Counted from the first letter of the stretch, positions 34,478-42,377 are shown. The stretch: DNA of 64,000 bases from JBDTSW01 sp963799815 (GCA_963799815.1 CAWCYG010000001.1:434001-498000); one strand, 5' to 3'. Notes: generated by a model from the letters alone, not told the origin. Numbers and translations are program-made.

Positions 34478-35065
34478 ATGAAGACGGGGGTCGCACCGGC
34501 CGTCACGAACGGTCACAGGTCGCTCAACGGCCACAACGGCCACGGGCCGGATCGGCCCGGAGGGCGCGTCCTCGTTCTCAACGCCTCCTTCGAGCCGATC
34601 AACGTCTGCACGATGCGGCGGGCGGCCGTGCTGGTCCTGAAGGAACGCGCCGAGATCCTTGAGGAGCGCGAGGGCGTCCTGCGTTCGGAGCGGCTCGAGC
34701 TGGAGAAGCCGTGCGTGATCCGTCTCGTTCGCTACGTGCGCATCCCTCGCGACGTGCACCGTCGCAAGATCACCCGCAAAGCGGTCCTGGCCCGTGACTC
34801 CTGGACCTGTCAGTACTGCGGCCACGAGGCAACCGGGCTCACGGTCGACCACGTGATCCCGCGCAGCCGTGGCGGCCTCTCGGAGTGGGACAACATCGTG
34901 GCGGCGTGCGCCCCTTGCAACCGCCGCAAGGGCAACCGAACACCGCACGAGGCGCGCATGCACCCAGCGAATCGGCCTAAGCCGCCCGGCCCGACGGTCT
35001 TCATCCGGATCGCGAGCCCGCGGATCCCGGTCGCCTGGGAGACCTACCTGCCACAGGCGGCCTGA
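34478..35065 (+). CDS. HNH endonuclease family protein
   Basis: A 195-residue protein of the actinobacterial single-HNH type. The N-terminal part has RVLVLNASFEPINVCTMRRA and VLVLKERAEIL. The HNH core (about 108-160) has CQYCG, VDHVIPRSRGG (catalytic His) and CAPCNRRKGNR, the four Cys forming a zinc site. The family is widespread as a lone chromosomal gene; its cellular target is not established. It ends before a strong hairpin terminator. Confidence 0.88.
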   Translation: MKTGVAPAVTNGHRSLNGHNGHGPDRPGGRVLVLNASFEPINVCTMRRAAVLVLKERAEILEEREGVLRSERLELEKPCVIRLVRYVRIPRDVHRRKITRKAVLARDSWTCQYCGHEATGLTVDHVIPRSRGGLSEWDNIVAACAPCNRRKGNRTPHEARMHPANRPKPPGPTVFIRIASPRIPVAWETYLPQAA

Positions 35066-35072
35066 GAAAGAC

Positions 35073-35100
35073 GAGGGGCCGCCCCAAAGGACGGCCCCTC
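35073..35100 (+). terminator. strong hairpin terminator after HNH gene
   Basis: A perfect 9-bp stem, GAGGGGCCG and CGGCCCCTC, with a 10-nt loop begins 8 nt after the HNH stop. No T-run follows, as is common in high-GC genomes. Confidence 0.65.
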
Positions 35101-35345
35101 GCAGGTGCGATTTGGGAGCGAGCGCCGGAGTAACGGCGGGGTGGGACAGCATCCCGCCTCCTTGGCTCGCCGGTGCCCGGGGTGGATTCCACCGGACGGC
35201 TCGCACGGTGCGCGGCCTCACCTCCGCTCACGCGGATGGGGACCGGCGCGGCCTTCCTAGCGGCCCTGCACCTCCAGCGTCCCGTTAAGCATGTGAATCA
35301 GTAGGACCACCTCCTTTCTCTGGTCCACCGATTGAAGCAAATCGG
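35101..35345 (+). ncRNA. candidate structured RNA with anti-Shine-Dalgarno motifs
   Basis: The 290-nt tail-to-tail gap between the HNH gene and the sulfotransferase gene contains several helices on this strand. A three-way junction can form from GCGAGC/GCTCGC, GCCG/CGGC and GGTGGGA/TCCCGCC, followed by GGTGG-ATT-CCACC (35181-35193), then GGACCA/TGGTCC (35304-35326) and CCGATT/AATCGG (35328-35345). CCTCC occurs four times (35157, 35221, 35271, 35310), the last in an 11-nt loop. Bases 35304-35319 match the 16S rRNA 3' end at 15 of 16 positions. No promoter is identified and the strand is uncertain. Confidence 0.3.
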
Positions 35346-35355
35346 GGGGATGAGC

Positions 35356-36276
35356 TCAGCGCTCGAGCGTCTCGTATCCCAGCTCGGCCAGAACGTCGCC
35401 GGCGACGCGCTCGAACTCCGCCCGGTCGGTCTCGGACATGTCCGTCCTCCACTTCGCGATCCGGTCGGCGCGCGGAGGCTCGGTGGCGAGTTGGTGGATG
35501 GCGACTCGCTTGTCCGCCGCCACCGGATCGCGTGTGCGACCGGGTTCGAGCTCCGTCCCGGCGGGCATGTCTCGAGCGATCTCCGAGAGGCGGCCCGAGG
35601 CACCCTCGTGGTACTGGAGAATCGCCGCGTCGAACTCGAGCTCGATGAACGCGCAGATCCGGCGCAGCTCTCGCTCGGGCTCGGCGACGAGATCCTCGTA
35701 GCGCAACTCCATGTAGTGCCGGGCCGCTTGGCCCTGCTCGCGCGTCCACCGGATCCGCTTGGCCCAGTGGCGCGCCAGCCTTTCGGCGCTGGGGTCGTCG
35801 TCGCGCTTCGCGCGCTTGGAGAGCGCGACGTCGCGACCGTCCCGGATCAGATGGATGAAGTGCGCCTCTGGGAGGGCGCGCTCGACCGGCTCCATCATCC
35901 AGCCGTACCCGGGGCTCTTGTCGCCCCAGCGCTGCTTGCCGTGCCGCTGCGCGTAGGTGAGATAGAACCAGCGCAGGGCGGCGGTGAGCTCGAAGGGATC
36001 CAGCGCGGCGAAGGCGCCGCGGGCCTCCTGCGGCGAGATCCCGAAGTCGCCGAAGCGCCGGTGCGAAACGAGCACATCCGCAACCACCTCGGCGGTGGCC
36101 CCGGGCGTCTGCGCCGCCTCGACCAGCTCGGGGATGAACTGAGTCTCCGGTGGGATGGCGAGCTGCGGATGCGCGTCGAGCATCAGTCGCAGCAGCGTGG
36201 TGCCCGAACGCCCGACCCCGACGATGAACGGGGCGGGGCTCTCTTGCACGCTCGCAGGATCGGGCGCGCTCACCAC
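35356..36276 (-). CDS. sulfotransferase (PAPS-dependent family), paralogue A
   Basis: A 306-residue cytosolic sulfotransferase-fold protein. The 5'-phosphosulfate loop is VGRSGTTLLRLML near residue 20, followed by AHPQLAIPPETQFIPEL. The 3'-phosphate motif is HFIHLIRDGRDVALS, and MELRYEDLVAEPERELRRIC follows. It would move sulfate from PAPS to a hydroxyl or amine of a glycan or lipid. It is very similar in layout to the genes at 39647 and 41381. Start is one of two adjacent GTG codons (36276 or 36273) overlapping the upstream stop. Last gene of the cluster. Confidence 0.88.
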   Translation of the reverse strand: MVSAPDPASVQESPAPFIVGVGRSGTTLLRLMLDAHPQLAIPPETQFIPELVEAAQTPGATAEVVADVLVSHRRFGDFGISPQEARGAFAALDPFELTAALRWFYLTYAQRHGKQRWGDKSPGYGWMMEPVERALPEAHFIHLIRDGRDVALSKRAKRDDDPSAERLARHWAKRIRWTREQGQAARHYMELRYEDLVAEPERELRRICAFIELEFDAAILQYHEGASGRLSEIARDMPAGTELEPGRTRDPVAADKRVAIHQLATEPPRADRIAKWRTDMSETDRAEFERVAGDVLAELGYETLER

Positions 36277-37223
36277 AGCTCGTCGACGTTGTTCAGGATC
36301 TCGAGGAACGTCGCCCGCTCGACCTGCATGCTGCGCCCCTCCGCCGTCTTGCGCGCCGCTGCCCGCATCGCCCGGGTGCGCTCGGTATCGAGCGCGAGCG
36401 CGGCCTCGGCGGCGACCGCCAGCTCGTCGAGCTCATAGGCCGGCCGGAAGCAGTTCTCCCCGTGGCGGTAGATGGCGTGCTCGCCATCGTGCTCGGGACA
36501 GACGACCAGCGTCCCCATCGCCATGCCCTCGAGTGGCGGCAGGTAGAAGCCCTCGGTGTCGTTGGGCAAAAAGACGGTTACGCGCGCCCGCTGCACGTGA
36601 TTCAGGTACTCCTCGCGCGGGAGCAGCTCGCGCAGCAGCACGATCCGCCGTCCCGGCGCCTCGAGCCGCGCCTCCAGCTTGCGAGCGCGGGCCGGCCGCT
36701 TGAGCCCGGCGATCAGCACGTCGATGTCCTGCTCGCGCTCGCCAGGGGCGGGCAGGCGGTCGAGGTCGACCGAGTTCGGCGTCGCGAGCACCGGGCCCTC
36801 GGTGAGTCCGGTCTCGCGAACGGCGTCGGCGACCACCTCGCTCACGCAGATGCGGATCGCCTTGCGCCGCAGGAACCCATGCCGCGAGCTCTCGGGATCG
36901 GCGTGGCGCACGTGCTGGAGGAAGTTGATGACGGGCACGTCCGGCGAGAAGTCGGGATGCTCCTCGGCCATCTCCCAGTCGCGCCCCGCGAGGAAGAAGA
37001 TGTCGGGATGCACCGACCCCGCGTCCTCGACCACAAGCGCGCCGTCCGCCGCCCACGGGTTGCTCTCGTCCCAGCTCGTCTGCGGCGTAAAAGCGATCCT
37101 CGGCGTGTGCTGGGGCGACGCGCGCACGTGATTGAAGTAGTCCCACACCTTCAGGTGGCCGCCGTGGAACTTCTTGAAGTTCCGGTAGAAGAGGACCGTT
37201 CGCACGCGCTCGTCAGCGGGCAT
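36270..37223 (-). CDS. glycosyltransferase, GT-B fold (GT4-like)
   Basis: A 317-residue protein. Its N-terminal lobe begins TVLFYRNFKKFHGGHLKVWDYF (the Gly-Gly acceptor loop). The donor lobe has VLIAGLKRPARA, then VTVFLPNDTEGFYLPPLEGMAMGTLVVCP, whose Glu-x7-Glu pattern (EGFYLPPLE) is the nucleotide-sugar signature. It is shorter than typical GT4 enzymes (350-400). The ATG at 37223 overlaps the upstream stop by 11 nt; an internal GTG at 37205 would remove the overlap. Confidence 0.82.
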   Translation of the reverse strand: MPADERVRTVLFYRNFKKFHGGHLKVWDYFNHVRASPQHTPRIAFTPQTSWDESNPWAADGALVVEDAGSVHPDIFFLAGRDWEMAEEHPDFSPDVPVINFLQHVRHADPESSRHGFLRRKAIRICVSEVVADAVRETGLTEGPVLATPNSVDLDRLPAPGEREQDIDVLIAGLKRPARARKLEARLEAPGRRIVLLRELLPREEYLNHVQRARVTVFLPNDTEGFYLPPLEGMAMGTLVVCPEHDGEHAIYRHGENCFRPAYELDELAVAAEAALALDTERTRAMRAAARKTAEGRSMQVERATFLEILNNVDELW

Positions 37224-38088
37224 CCTGAAGCGAGAGCTCGAGCAGCTCCTCGACGCTCTCCTTCGAGTACGACTGCCAGTGAGCGCCATCCGACCGCAGC
37301 AGCCGCTCACCGATGCGCTGCAGGCTGTCGCGGTCGTAGAGCTCGCTCACGTTGCGACTTTGCAGCGGCTCGCTGAGCTCCGTGGCGGCGGGGTGGATCA
37401 CGCTGAGCGCCGACCCACCGCTCTCGATGATCGACTCGTAGCGAAGGATCGACTCGTCGGGCAGGTAGCGGCGAAATTGCCCGTGGAAGTACGCGAGGAC
37501 GTGGATCTGGCGGTCGAGCGGATCATTGATGCTCGCCAGGTCCGCCTTCAACGCGGGCGTGATCCGCTCGGCGGCCGGCACGTGGCCCTGCTGCAGGTTG
37601 AAGTCGATGCTGTTCCACGACGCCAGGACGGGGAGCGGGTTGCGGACGACGGCGTAGACGGGAAACCGCTCGACCAGCTCGCCCAAGAGCGCCGCGAACG
37701 CGGAGATGTGCTTGACGATCAGGGTGAAATCCTGCGAGAGCTGCTTGTCGATCGCGACCTCGCCCTTCTTGATCGACCTACGCCGCAGCCCCTCCTCGGT
37801 GCGGGCGGTGCCGAACGGGTTGTCGGGAATCGCGCCGTCGGCGTTCTTGGAGATCGCCACCCCGCGTTCGTGCAGCGTCCGGCGCTGCCGGTCGCAGAAG
37901 CGCTCGATCTCTCGGCACATCTTCGAGTGCGTGCCGAGCTCGGGGAACTTGCTCACCTTCATCGGCTCGAACAGGGCAACGGTGTCCGGCAGCTTGTTCA
38001 GCAGGTGGCAGGTCAGGGTCGTGCCCGACCGGCCCGTACCCGTGACCAGGATGTCGTTCTTGGTCGTCTTCTTGCGCCCGAAGAGCAC
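37213..38088 (-). CDS. sulfotransferase-family protein
   Basis: A 291-residue protein with the PAPS loop VTGTGRSGTTLTCHLL near residue 15 and a 3'-phosphate-like segment VYAVVRNPLPVLASW near 150. It is not close to the three GRSGTT...RDGRDV paralogues of the same cluster and its C-terminal half (ESIIESGGSALSVIHP) is distinct. It follows the Sulfotransfer_1 gene by 40 nt. The acceptor is unknown. Confidence 0.8.
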   Translation of the reverse strand: MLFGRKKTTKNDILVTGTGRSGTTLTCHLLNKLPDTVALFEPMKVSKFPELGTHSKMCREIERFCDRQRRTLHERGVAISKNADGAIPDNPFGTARTEEGLRRRSIKKGEVAIDKQLSQDFTLIVKHISAFAALLGELVERFPVYAVVRNPLPVLASWNSIDFNLQQGHVPAAERITPALKADLASINDPLDRQIHVLAYFHGQFRRYLPDESILRYESIIESGGSALSVIHPAATELSEPLQSRNVSELYDRDSLQRIGERLLRSDGAHWQSYSKESVEELLELSLQDAR

Positions 38089-38128
38089 GTGGGACAGCGT
38101 AGGCGACGGGGTCCCGCCCTACTCGCCA

Positions 38129-38941
38129 CTAGCGATCCAGCTCCCACCCGAAGTCGCGGCCGAGCAGCTCGTGGAGCCGGCGGTTGTGAGGCTCGAAATA
38201 CGCGCGCAGCTCCGCCCGCGTGGCCGGATCGATCGCGGTCTCGTAGTCGGACGCGTGGTAGTGGCGAAGCTCCTGTGGAAGGTGGCGCTCGGCGCCGAGG
38301 AACTCCTGCGTCTCGTCCAGGGCCCGCGCGGGATCGGCGTAGAGCTCCTCGCTCTTTAGGACGAGCAATCGCTCGCGTGGGAAGTGCTTGAGCCAGCGCT
38401 CGAGCTGCTCCGCGTAGTGGCCGCGGCGCAGATAGGAGAACCGCCGCAGCGCGATCGCGTCGCCGCCGGCAAGACGGTCGGGCTCGATCCTCACCGCGTC
38501 GGCGAAGCTCTCGCTCTCGAATCCGCGCCGAGTGGCCAGCTGGTACTGCGAGAACGCGCGGTCAATCGGGTTGCGAAGCAACGCGATCAACAGAACGTCA
38601 GGGAGCGCCGCGTGAACGCGGCCAGGCACATCGGGGTCGAACAGGTAGTAGGGGCTCGCCTCGCCGACGGCCTCGAACTTGCCCCGCTTGGGAAAGTGCG
38701 CCAAGTACCACCGCCAGCCGCGTTCGAGGTTGTAATCGAAGTAGTGGACCTCCTTGCGCCAGGCGCCGCCGACCCGGGGATGCTCGGTCAGGTAGCGGTA
38801 AAGAGACGTGGTCCCCGCCCGCTGGGCGCCGATGATGATGAAGTCGGGAGGCTGCCGTTCGTCGGCGGTCTCGAGGCGTCCCTTTGGCGGATCCTTGCGC
38901 TCGGGCGCCCGGGCGGCTTCGTCTTGATTCATGGGGGACAC
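38129..38941 (-). CDS. NodH/heparan-type sulfotransferase (Sulfotransfer_1)
   Basis: A 270-residue enzyme with FIIGAQRAGTTSLYRYL (PAPS 5'-loop), VHYFDYNLERGWRWYLAHFP (family acceptor-side motif, usual KEVHFFD), and VLLIALLRNPIDRAFSQYQ (3'-phosphate site). This arrangement is typical of carbohydrate sulfotransferases such as NodH and heparan sulfate O-sulfotransferases. It argues that the whole cluster works on a glycan. Confidence 0.88.
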   Translation of the reverse strand: MSPMNQDEAARAPERKDPPKGRLETADERQPPDFIIIGAQRAGTTSLYRYLTEHPRVGGAWRKEVHYFDYNLERGWRWYLAHFPKRGKFEAVGEASPYYLFDPDVPGRVHAALPDVLLIALLRNPIDRAFSQYQLATRRGFESESFADAVRIEPDRLAGGDAIALRRFSYLRRGHYAEQLERWLKHFPRERLLVLKSEELYADPARALDETQEFLGAERHLPQELRHYHASDYETAIDPATRAELRAYFEPHNRRLHELLGRDFGWELDR

Positions 38942-38945
38942 CGGG

Positions 38946-39650
38946 CTAACGCGCGACCGCGCTGCGTTCGCTCAGACGCTCCCACAGCTCGAGGCTCTCG
39001 GTGGAGCGCACCCGCTCGCGCCAGCTCTCCGCGCCCGCTGTGTCGAGCTCGGGGTCGTAGAACGAGGCCGAGCGCGGTGGCTTGATCCCGTGGAATGCGA
39101 GCGCGGCTCGGACCTGGGAATCCAGCTCCGCGGCACGGTCGAAGTCGACGATCGGAAAGGCCGAGCGCGCGTGCTCGGCGAGCAGGTTCTGGTTGTAGCG
39201 CCGCCACAGCGCCTCCCACTCGTCGAGGTCGAGCGTTGGCTTGCCGCGCGCCTCGGCGCGGCGACGCAGCGAGGCACAGACGGCGACCGGATTGCGGATG
39301 ACACCGATCCAAGCCGGCTCGAGCTCGCGCCACAGGCCGAGCACCACGAGCATGCGAGGGTCCTTGATCCCGCGCAGGTCGCCGGGAATGGTGGCCAGGA
39401 TGTCGTCGCGGCGCTCACGCTGGCCGGCGGTGATCTTGATCTCGCGTGGCGGATCCCACCACGACCCGCCGTTGCGGGCGAGGATTCTGTCGTGGAGCTT
39501 GCGGATGCGGGGGATCTCGCGGTTTCCGCGCGGATTGAACGGATTGCGCTCGGAGACGGGTCCAAGCTCGAGCCCCTGTGCGCTGAGCGTCCCCGCCACC
39601 GCCGAGGTGCCGCTGCGGTGCATGCCAAGGACGGCGACGAGCGTGCTCAT
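38946..39650 (-). CDS. sulfotransferase-family protein
   Basis: A 234-residue protein beginning VAVLGMHRSGTSAVAGTL, the PAPS loop of the bacterial 'GMHRSGTS' type, with FNPRGNREIPRIRKLHDRIL after it and WIGVIRNPVAVCASL as the 3'-phosphate motif. This type often accompanies glycosyltransferases in surface polysaccharide loci. Its ATG overlaps the upstream stop (ATGA at 39647-39650). Confidence 0.85.
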   Translation of the reverse strand: MSTLVAVLGMHRSGTSAVAGTLSAQGLELGPVSERNPFNPRGNREIPRIRKLHDRILARNGGSWWDPPREIKITAGQRERRDDILATIPGDLRGIKDPRMLVVLGLWRELEPAWIGVIRNPVAVCASLRRRAEARGKPTLDLDEWEALWRRYNQNLLAEHARSAFPIVDFDRAAELDSQVRAALAFHGIKPPRSASFYDPELDTAGAESWRERVRSTESLELWERLSERSAVAR

Positions 39651-40537
39651 CTCGTCACGAGCGGGTAACCGAGCTCGCTCAGGAGGTCGCCGGCCTCAGC
39701 CTCGTAGGCGCCGACCTCCTCGCTGCTCATCCGCTCGCGCCAGCGGCCAATCATCGATGGATCCGGGGGTTTGAGGCTCGACCCTTTGCGCTCGAGGCGG
39801 GTGCCGGGACGGTGCTGCTTTCCCTCCTCGGCTGGGAGGTTGTGAGCCATCTCCGCGAGGCGGTCCCGAGCGCTCTCGTGGTAGGCGAGCATCGCCGCGT
39901 CGTAGTCGAGCGAGATGAATTCGCAGACGCGGCGCAGGGTGGGCTCGGCGTCCGTGATCAGGTCCTCGAAGCGCACCTCGATGTAGTGGGCGAGGTCGTT
40001 CGAGATGCGGCGCGAGCGCTCGATCCGCCGGCGCCAGCGCTTGGCGGCGATCTCGATCGGCGGGGGGTCGTCGGTGCGGTTGAGGCGCGAGAGCCGCACG
40101 TCGCGGCCATCGCGGATCAGGTGGATGAAGTGGGCCTCCGGGAGCAGCCGCTCGATCCTGCGCATCGACTTCGCGTACGCGGGCGTCTTGTCGCCCCACC
40201 GGGGTTTGCGGTGGCGATCGGCGTAAGCGCGGTAGAACGCGCGCGCGGCGTTGGTTCCAGTCAGCGGCTCGACGGAACCGAAGATCGCCTCGAGCTCCGA
40301 GCGCTCGAACCCGAAATCGCCCCAGCGGCGATCAGCGAGGACGACGCCGACGATGTCATCGGCGCTTGCCCCATCCGCCTCCGCGACCTTCGCCAGGTCC
40401 GGGAGGAAGCCGGTCTCGGGCGGCACGGCCAGCTGCGGGTGCGCGTCCAGCATCAGGCGCAGGGTGGTCGTGCCGGAGCCGCCCGAGCCGACCACGAACG
40501 GAGCGGGGACGAGGTCGGCCTGTGGTTCCGCGCTCAC
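39647..40537 (-). CDS. sulfotransferase, paralogue B
   Basis: A 296-residue paralogue of the genes at 35356 and 41381. The 5' PAPS loop reads VGSGGSGTTTLRLML, so the Arg usual before SGTT is Gly here. HFIHLIRDGRDVRLS, IEVRFEDLITDAEPTLRRVC and WGDKTPAYAKSM are conserved with its paralogues. The substitution in the loop may alter PAPS affinity. It ends in a 4-nt overlap with the next gene. Confidence 0.87.
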   Translation of the reverse strand: MSAEPQADLVPAPFVVGSGGSGTTTLRLMLDAHPQLAVPPETGFLPDLAKVAEADGASADDIVGVVLADRRWGDFGFERSELEAIFGSVEPLTGTNAARAFYRAYADRHRKPRWGDKTPAYAKSMRRIERLLPEAHFIHLIRDGRDVRLSRLNRTDDPPPIEIAAKRWRRRIERSRRISNDLAHYIEVRFEDLITDAEPTLRRVCEFISLDYDAAMLAYHESARDRLAEMAHNLPAEEGKQHRPGTRLERKGSSLKPPDPSMIGRWRERMSSEEVGAYEAEAGDLLSELGYPLVTR

Positions 40538-40541
40538 GGGA

Positions 40542-41384
40542 CTAGATCAGTGCCCGATAGAACTCGGGATCGCTCTTCAGGCGCTCGAACCACTCGTCGG
40601 AGAGCGCCTGCGCCTCCTTCTGAAGCTGGCGGTTGATGCGAAGGGCGGGATGGAAACGCTCGCGCAGGTAGCGCTTCACCCGGCTCTTGGGCAGCGCCTC
40701 GATCGCGCGGGCTCGCCACGACGCCCGCGCCTCGTGAACTCCGGCCTCCGCGATGCGCAGCCGCCCGCCACGCGCCTTGCGAAAGCCGGCTCCGTGGTGG
40801 TAGACGAGGTCGTCGTAGACGCCGAAGAAGAGCGGGTGGGGGTTCTGCTTGTTGGAGCGCTTAAGGGCGCGCCAGTCCAGGTCTTGATCCTCCACCGCCT
40901 TGAGAACACGGGCGCCGACGTCGCTCACCTCACGGCCGGCGTCGTTCGTCCAGGAGTGCCCGCCCTTGCGCCAGTCGCCGCCGAGCTGCCGCCAGGTGCC
41001 GACCGTCGTCAGGCAAAAGCACGGATGCGGCTGCACGTCGGATGCCTCGTCACGGCGAACGGCGATCAACCGGTCGCGCGGGAGGTCGGACTCGATCAGG
41101 GGGCCGAGGTCGGCGATCGGGAAGGCGTCGCCGTCGATGAAGAGCAGGGGGTCGTCGTCGCCCTCGGCGTCGAAGGCGATCATGTCGGCGAGCAGGTTGA
41201 GCTTGGTCGAGTGCTCGCGCACGTTCTCGTCGGAGGCGTAGTAGAAGCGCTCCGAGTGGTCCTCGTCCATGCCGTTCAAAAACGCATAGACCCGGTGCGG
41301 CTGCGGCAGGTGACGCTCGAGGTAGCCCAGCTGCACATCGACCCAGCGGTCATCGCGCCAATGGACCGTCGCCACGTGGATCAT
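40542..41384 (-). CDS. GT-A-like glycosyltransferase-related protein
   Basis: A 280-residue protein starting IHVATVHWRDDRWVDVQL. It has a DxD-like metal site in LLFIDGDAFPIADL preceded by KLNLLADMIAFDAEG, and a later FFGVYDDLVYHHGAGFRKA. The layout resembles small GT-A glycosyltransferases of sulfation and capsule loci, but the family is not recognised with certainty. The ATG at 41384 overlaps the upstream sulfotransferase stop (ATGA). Confidence 0.65.
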   Translation of the reverse strand: MIHVATVHWRDDRWVDVQLGYLERHLPQPHRVYAFLNGMDEDHSERFYYASDENVREHSTKLNLLADMIAFDAEGDDDPLLFIDGDAFPIADLGPLIESDLPRDRLIAVRRDEASDVQPHPCFCLTTVGTWRQLGGDWRKGGHSWTNDAGREVSDVGARVLKAVEDQDLDWRALKRSNKQNPHPLFFGVYDDLVYHHGAGFRKARGGRLRIAEAGVHEARASWRARAIEALPKSRVKRYLRERFHPALRINRQLQKEAQALSDEWFERLKSDPEFYRALI

Positions 41385-42328
41385 CGCGGGGAGGCTAGCC
41401 CGCGCTCGTAGCCCAGCTCCTCGAGCAGATCGCCGGCAACGCGCTCGAAGTCCGCGAGATCCTCCGACGGCATCTCCCGCTTCCACTTCGCGACGCGGTC
41501 GGCACGCGGGGGCTCCTTCGTGAGCTTGTGGAAGTCGAGCCGGTCCTCCGCCCGAAATACCGGGCGCTCGCGCTCGCTCGCCAGCTCCTGGCCGGCCTCC
41601 AGGTCGCGGTCGATCTCGCCGAGGCGTTCGCCGGCGCGCTCGTGGTAGCTGAGCATCGCGGGGTCGAAGGCCAGCCCGACGAACTCGCAGATCCGCCGCA
41701 GCTCGGGCTCGGGGTCTGCGATCAGCTCCTCGTAGCGCAGCTCCATGTAGTGGTCGACCTGCGCGCCCTGGCGGCGCGCCGTCTGCACACGGCGTTTCCA
41801 GCGACGAGCGTGCTTGCCGGCGCCCGGCGGGTTGTGCCCGCGACGCAGCTGCGAGAGGCGCACGTCGCGTCCGTCGCGAATCAGGTGAACGAAGTGGGCC
41901 TCCGGCAACAGGCGAGCGATCTTGCGCAGGTGGAGCGCGTAGCCCGGGCTCTTGTCACCCCAACGTGGCTTTCCCTGGCGCTTGGCGTAGGCGCGGTAGA
42001 AGGCCCGCATCGCGTCGGCGAGGTTGAACGGGTCGGGAGCGAGGAACGCAGCTCGCATCTCGACGGGATCGAGGTCGAAGTCGGGAAAGCGCCGATGGCC
42101 GATGAGCATGTCGGCGAGCTGCGCTGGAGTCGCGTCATCGCGCGAGGCGTCGATCAGCTCCGGCAAAAGCTGGGTCTCGAACGGGATCGCGAGCTCGCTG
42201 TGGGAGTCGAGCATCATCCGCAGCAGCGTCGTGCCGGAGCGTGCGGCCCCAACCACGAAGGGCGCGGGGTCGTCGGCCCGCCGCGCCCGCAGGCGCCGGC
42301 GAACGGCGCGTGGCAGCGGCGATCTCAC
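41381..42328 (-). CDS. sulfotransferase, paralogue C
   Basis: About 315 residues. VGAARSGTTLLRMMLDSHSELAIP forms the PAPS loop and downstream motif, with HFVHLIRDGRDVRLS, MELRYEELIADPEPELRRIC and WGDKSPGYALHL. The start is placed at the GTG at 42328, exactly 7 nt after a TAGCAT hexamer; an upstream GTG at 42349 is possible. It is the promoter-proximal gene of the minus-strand sulfotransferase cluster. Confidence 0.87.
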   Translation of the reverse strand: MRSPLPRAVRRRLRARRADDPAPFVVGAARSGTTLLRMMLDSHSELAIPFETQLLPELIDASRDDATPAQLADMLIGHRRFPDFDLDPVEMRAAFLAPDPFNLADAMRAFYRAYAKRQGKPRWGDKSPGYALHLRKIARLLPEAHFVHLIRDGRDVRLSQLRRGHNPPGAGKHARRWKRRVQTARRQGAQVDHYMELRYEELIADPEPELRRICEFVGLAFDPAMLSYHERAGERLGEIDRDLEAGQELASERERPVFRAEDRLDFHKLTKEPPRADRVAKWKREMPSEDLADFERVAGDLLEELGYERGLASPR

Positions 42329-42335
42329 GACGCTG

Positions 42336-42341
42336 ATGCTA
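42336..42341 (-). promoter_or_regulatory. leaderless-type -10 for the sulfotransferase cluster
   Basis: On the minus strand TAGCAT ends 7 nt before the GTG at 42328. It would start the transcript of the eight-gene cluster at or next to the first codon. Confidence 0.45.
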
Positions 42342-42371
42342 GATGCCACTCGGGTTTGCGAGCCCGGTCGC

Positions 42372-42377
42372 TAGGTT
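42372..42377 (+). promoter_or_regulatory. leaderless-type -10 for the ABC exporter operon
   Basis: TAGGTT ends 7 nt before the ATG at 42385. It supports that start over an upstream in-frame ATG at 42343. It lies about 30 bp from the divergent -10 of the sulfotransferase cluster. Confidence 0.5.

Noticed and set aside
34349..35221. Minus-strand frame of 290 codons over the HNH gene, beginning near AAGGAGG
   Set aside because: An internal ATG has a good Shine-Dalgarno, but the rest is antisense to the well-conserved HNH coding frame and has no domain.
35356..42328. Sulfotransferase cluster as a mobile island
   Set aside because: No integrase, transposase, tRNA flank or direct repeats were seen at its borders, and base composition looks like that of the neighbours.
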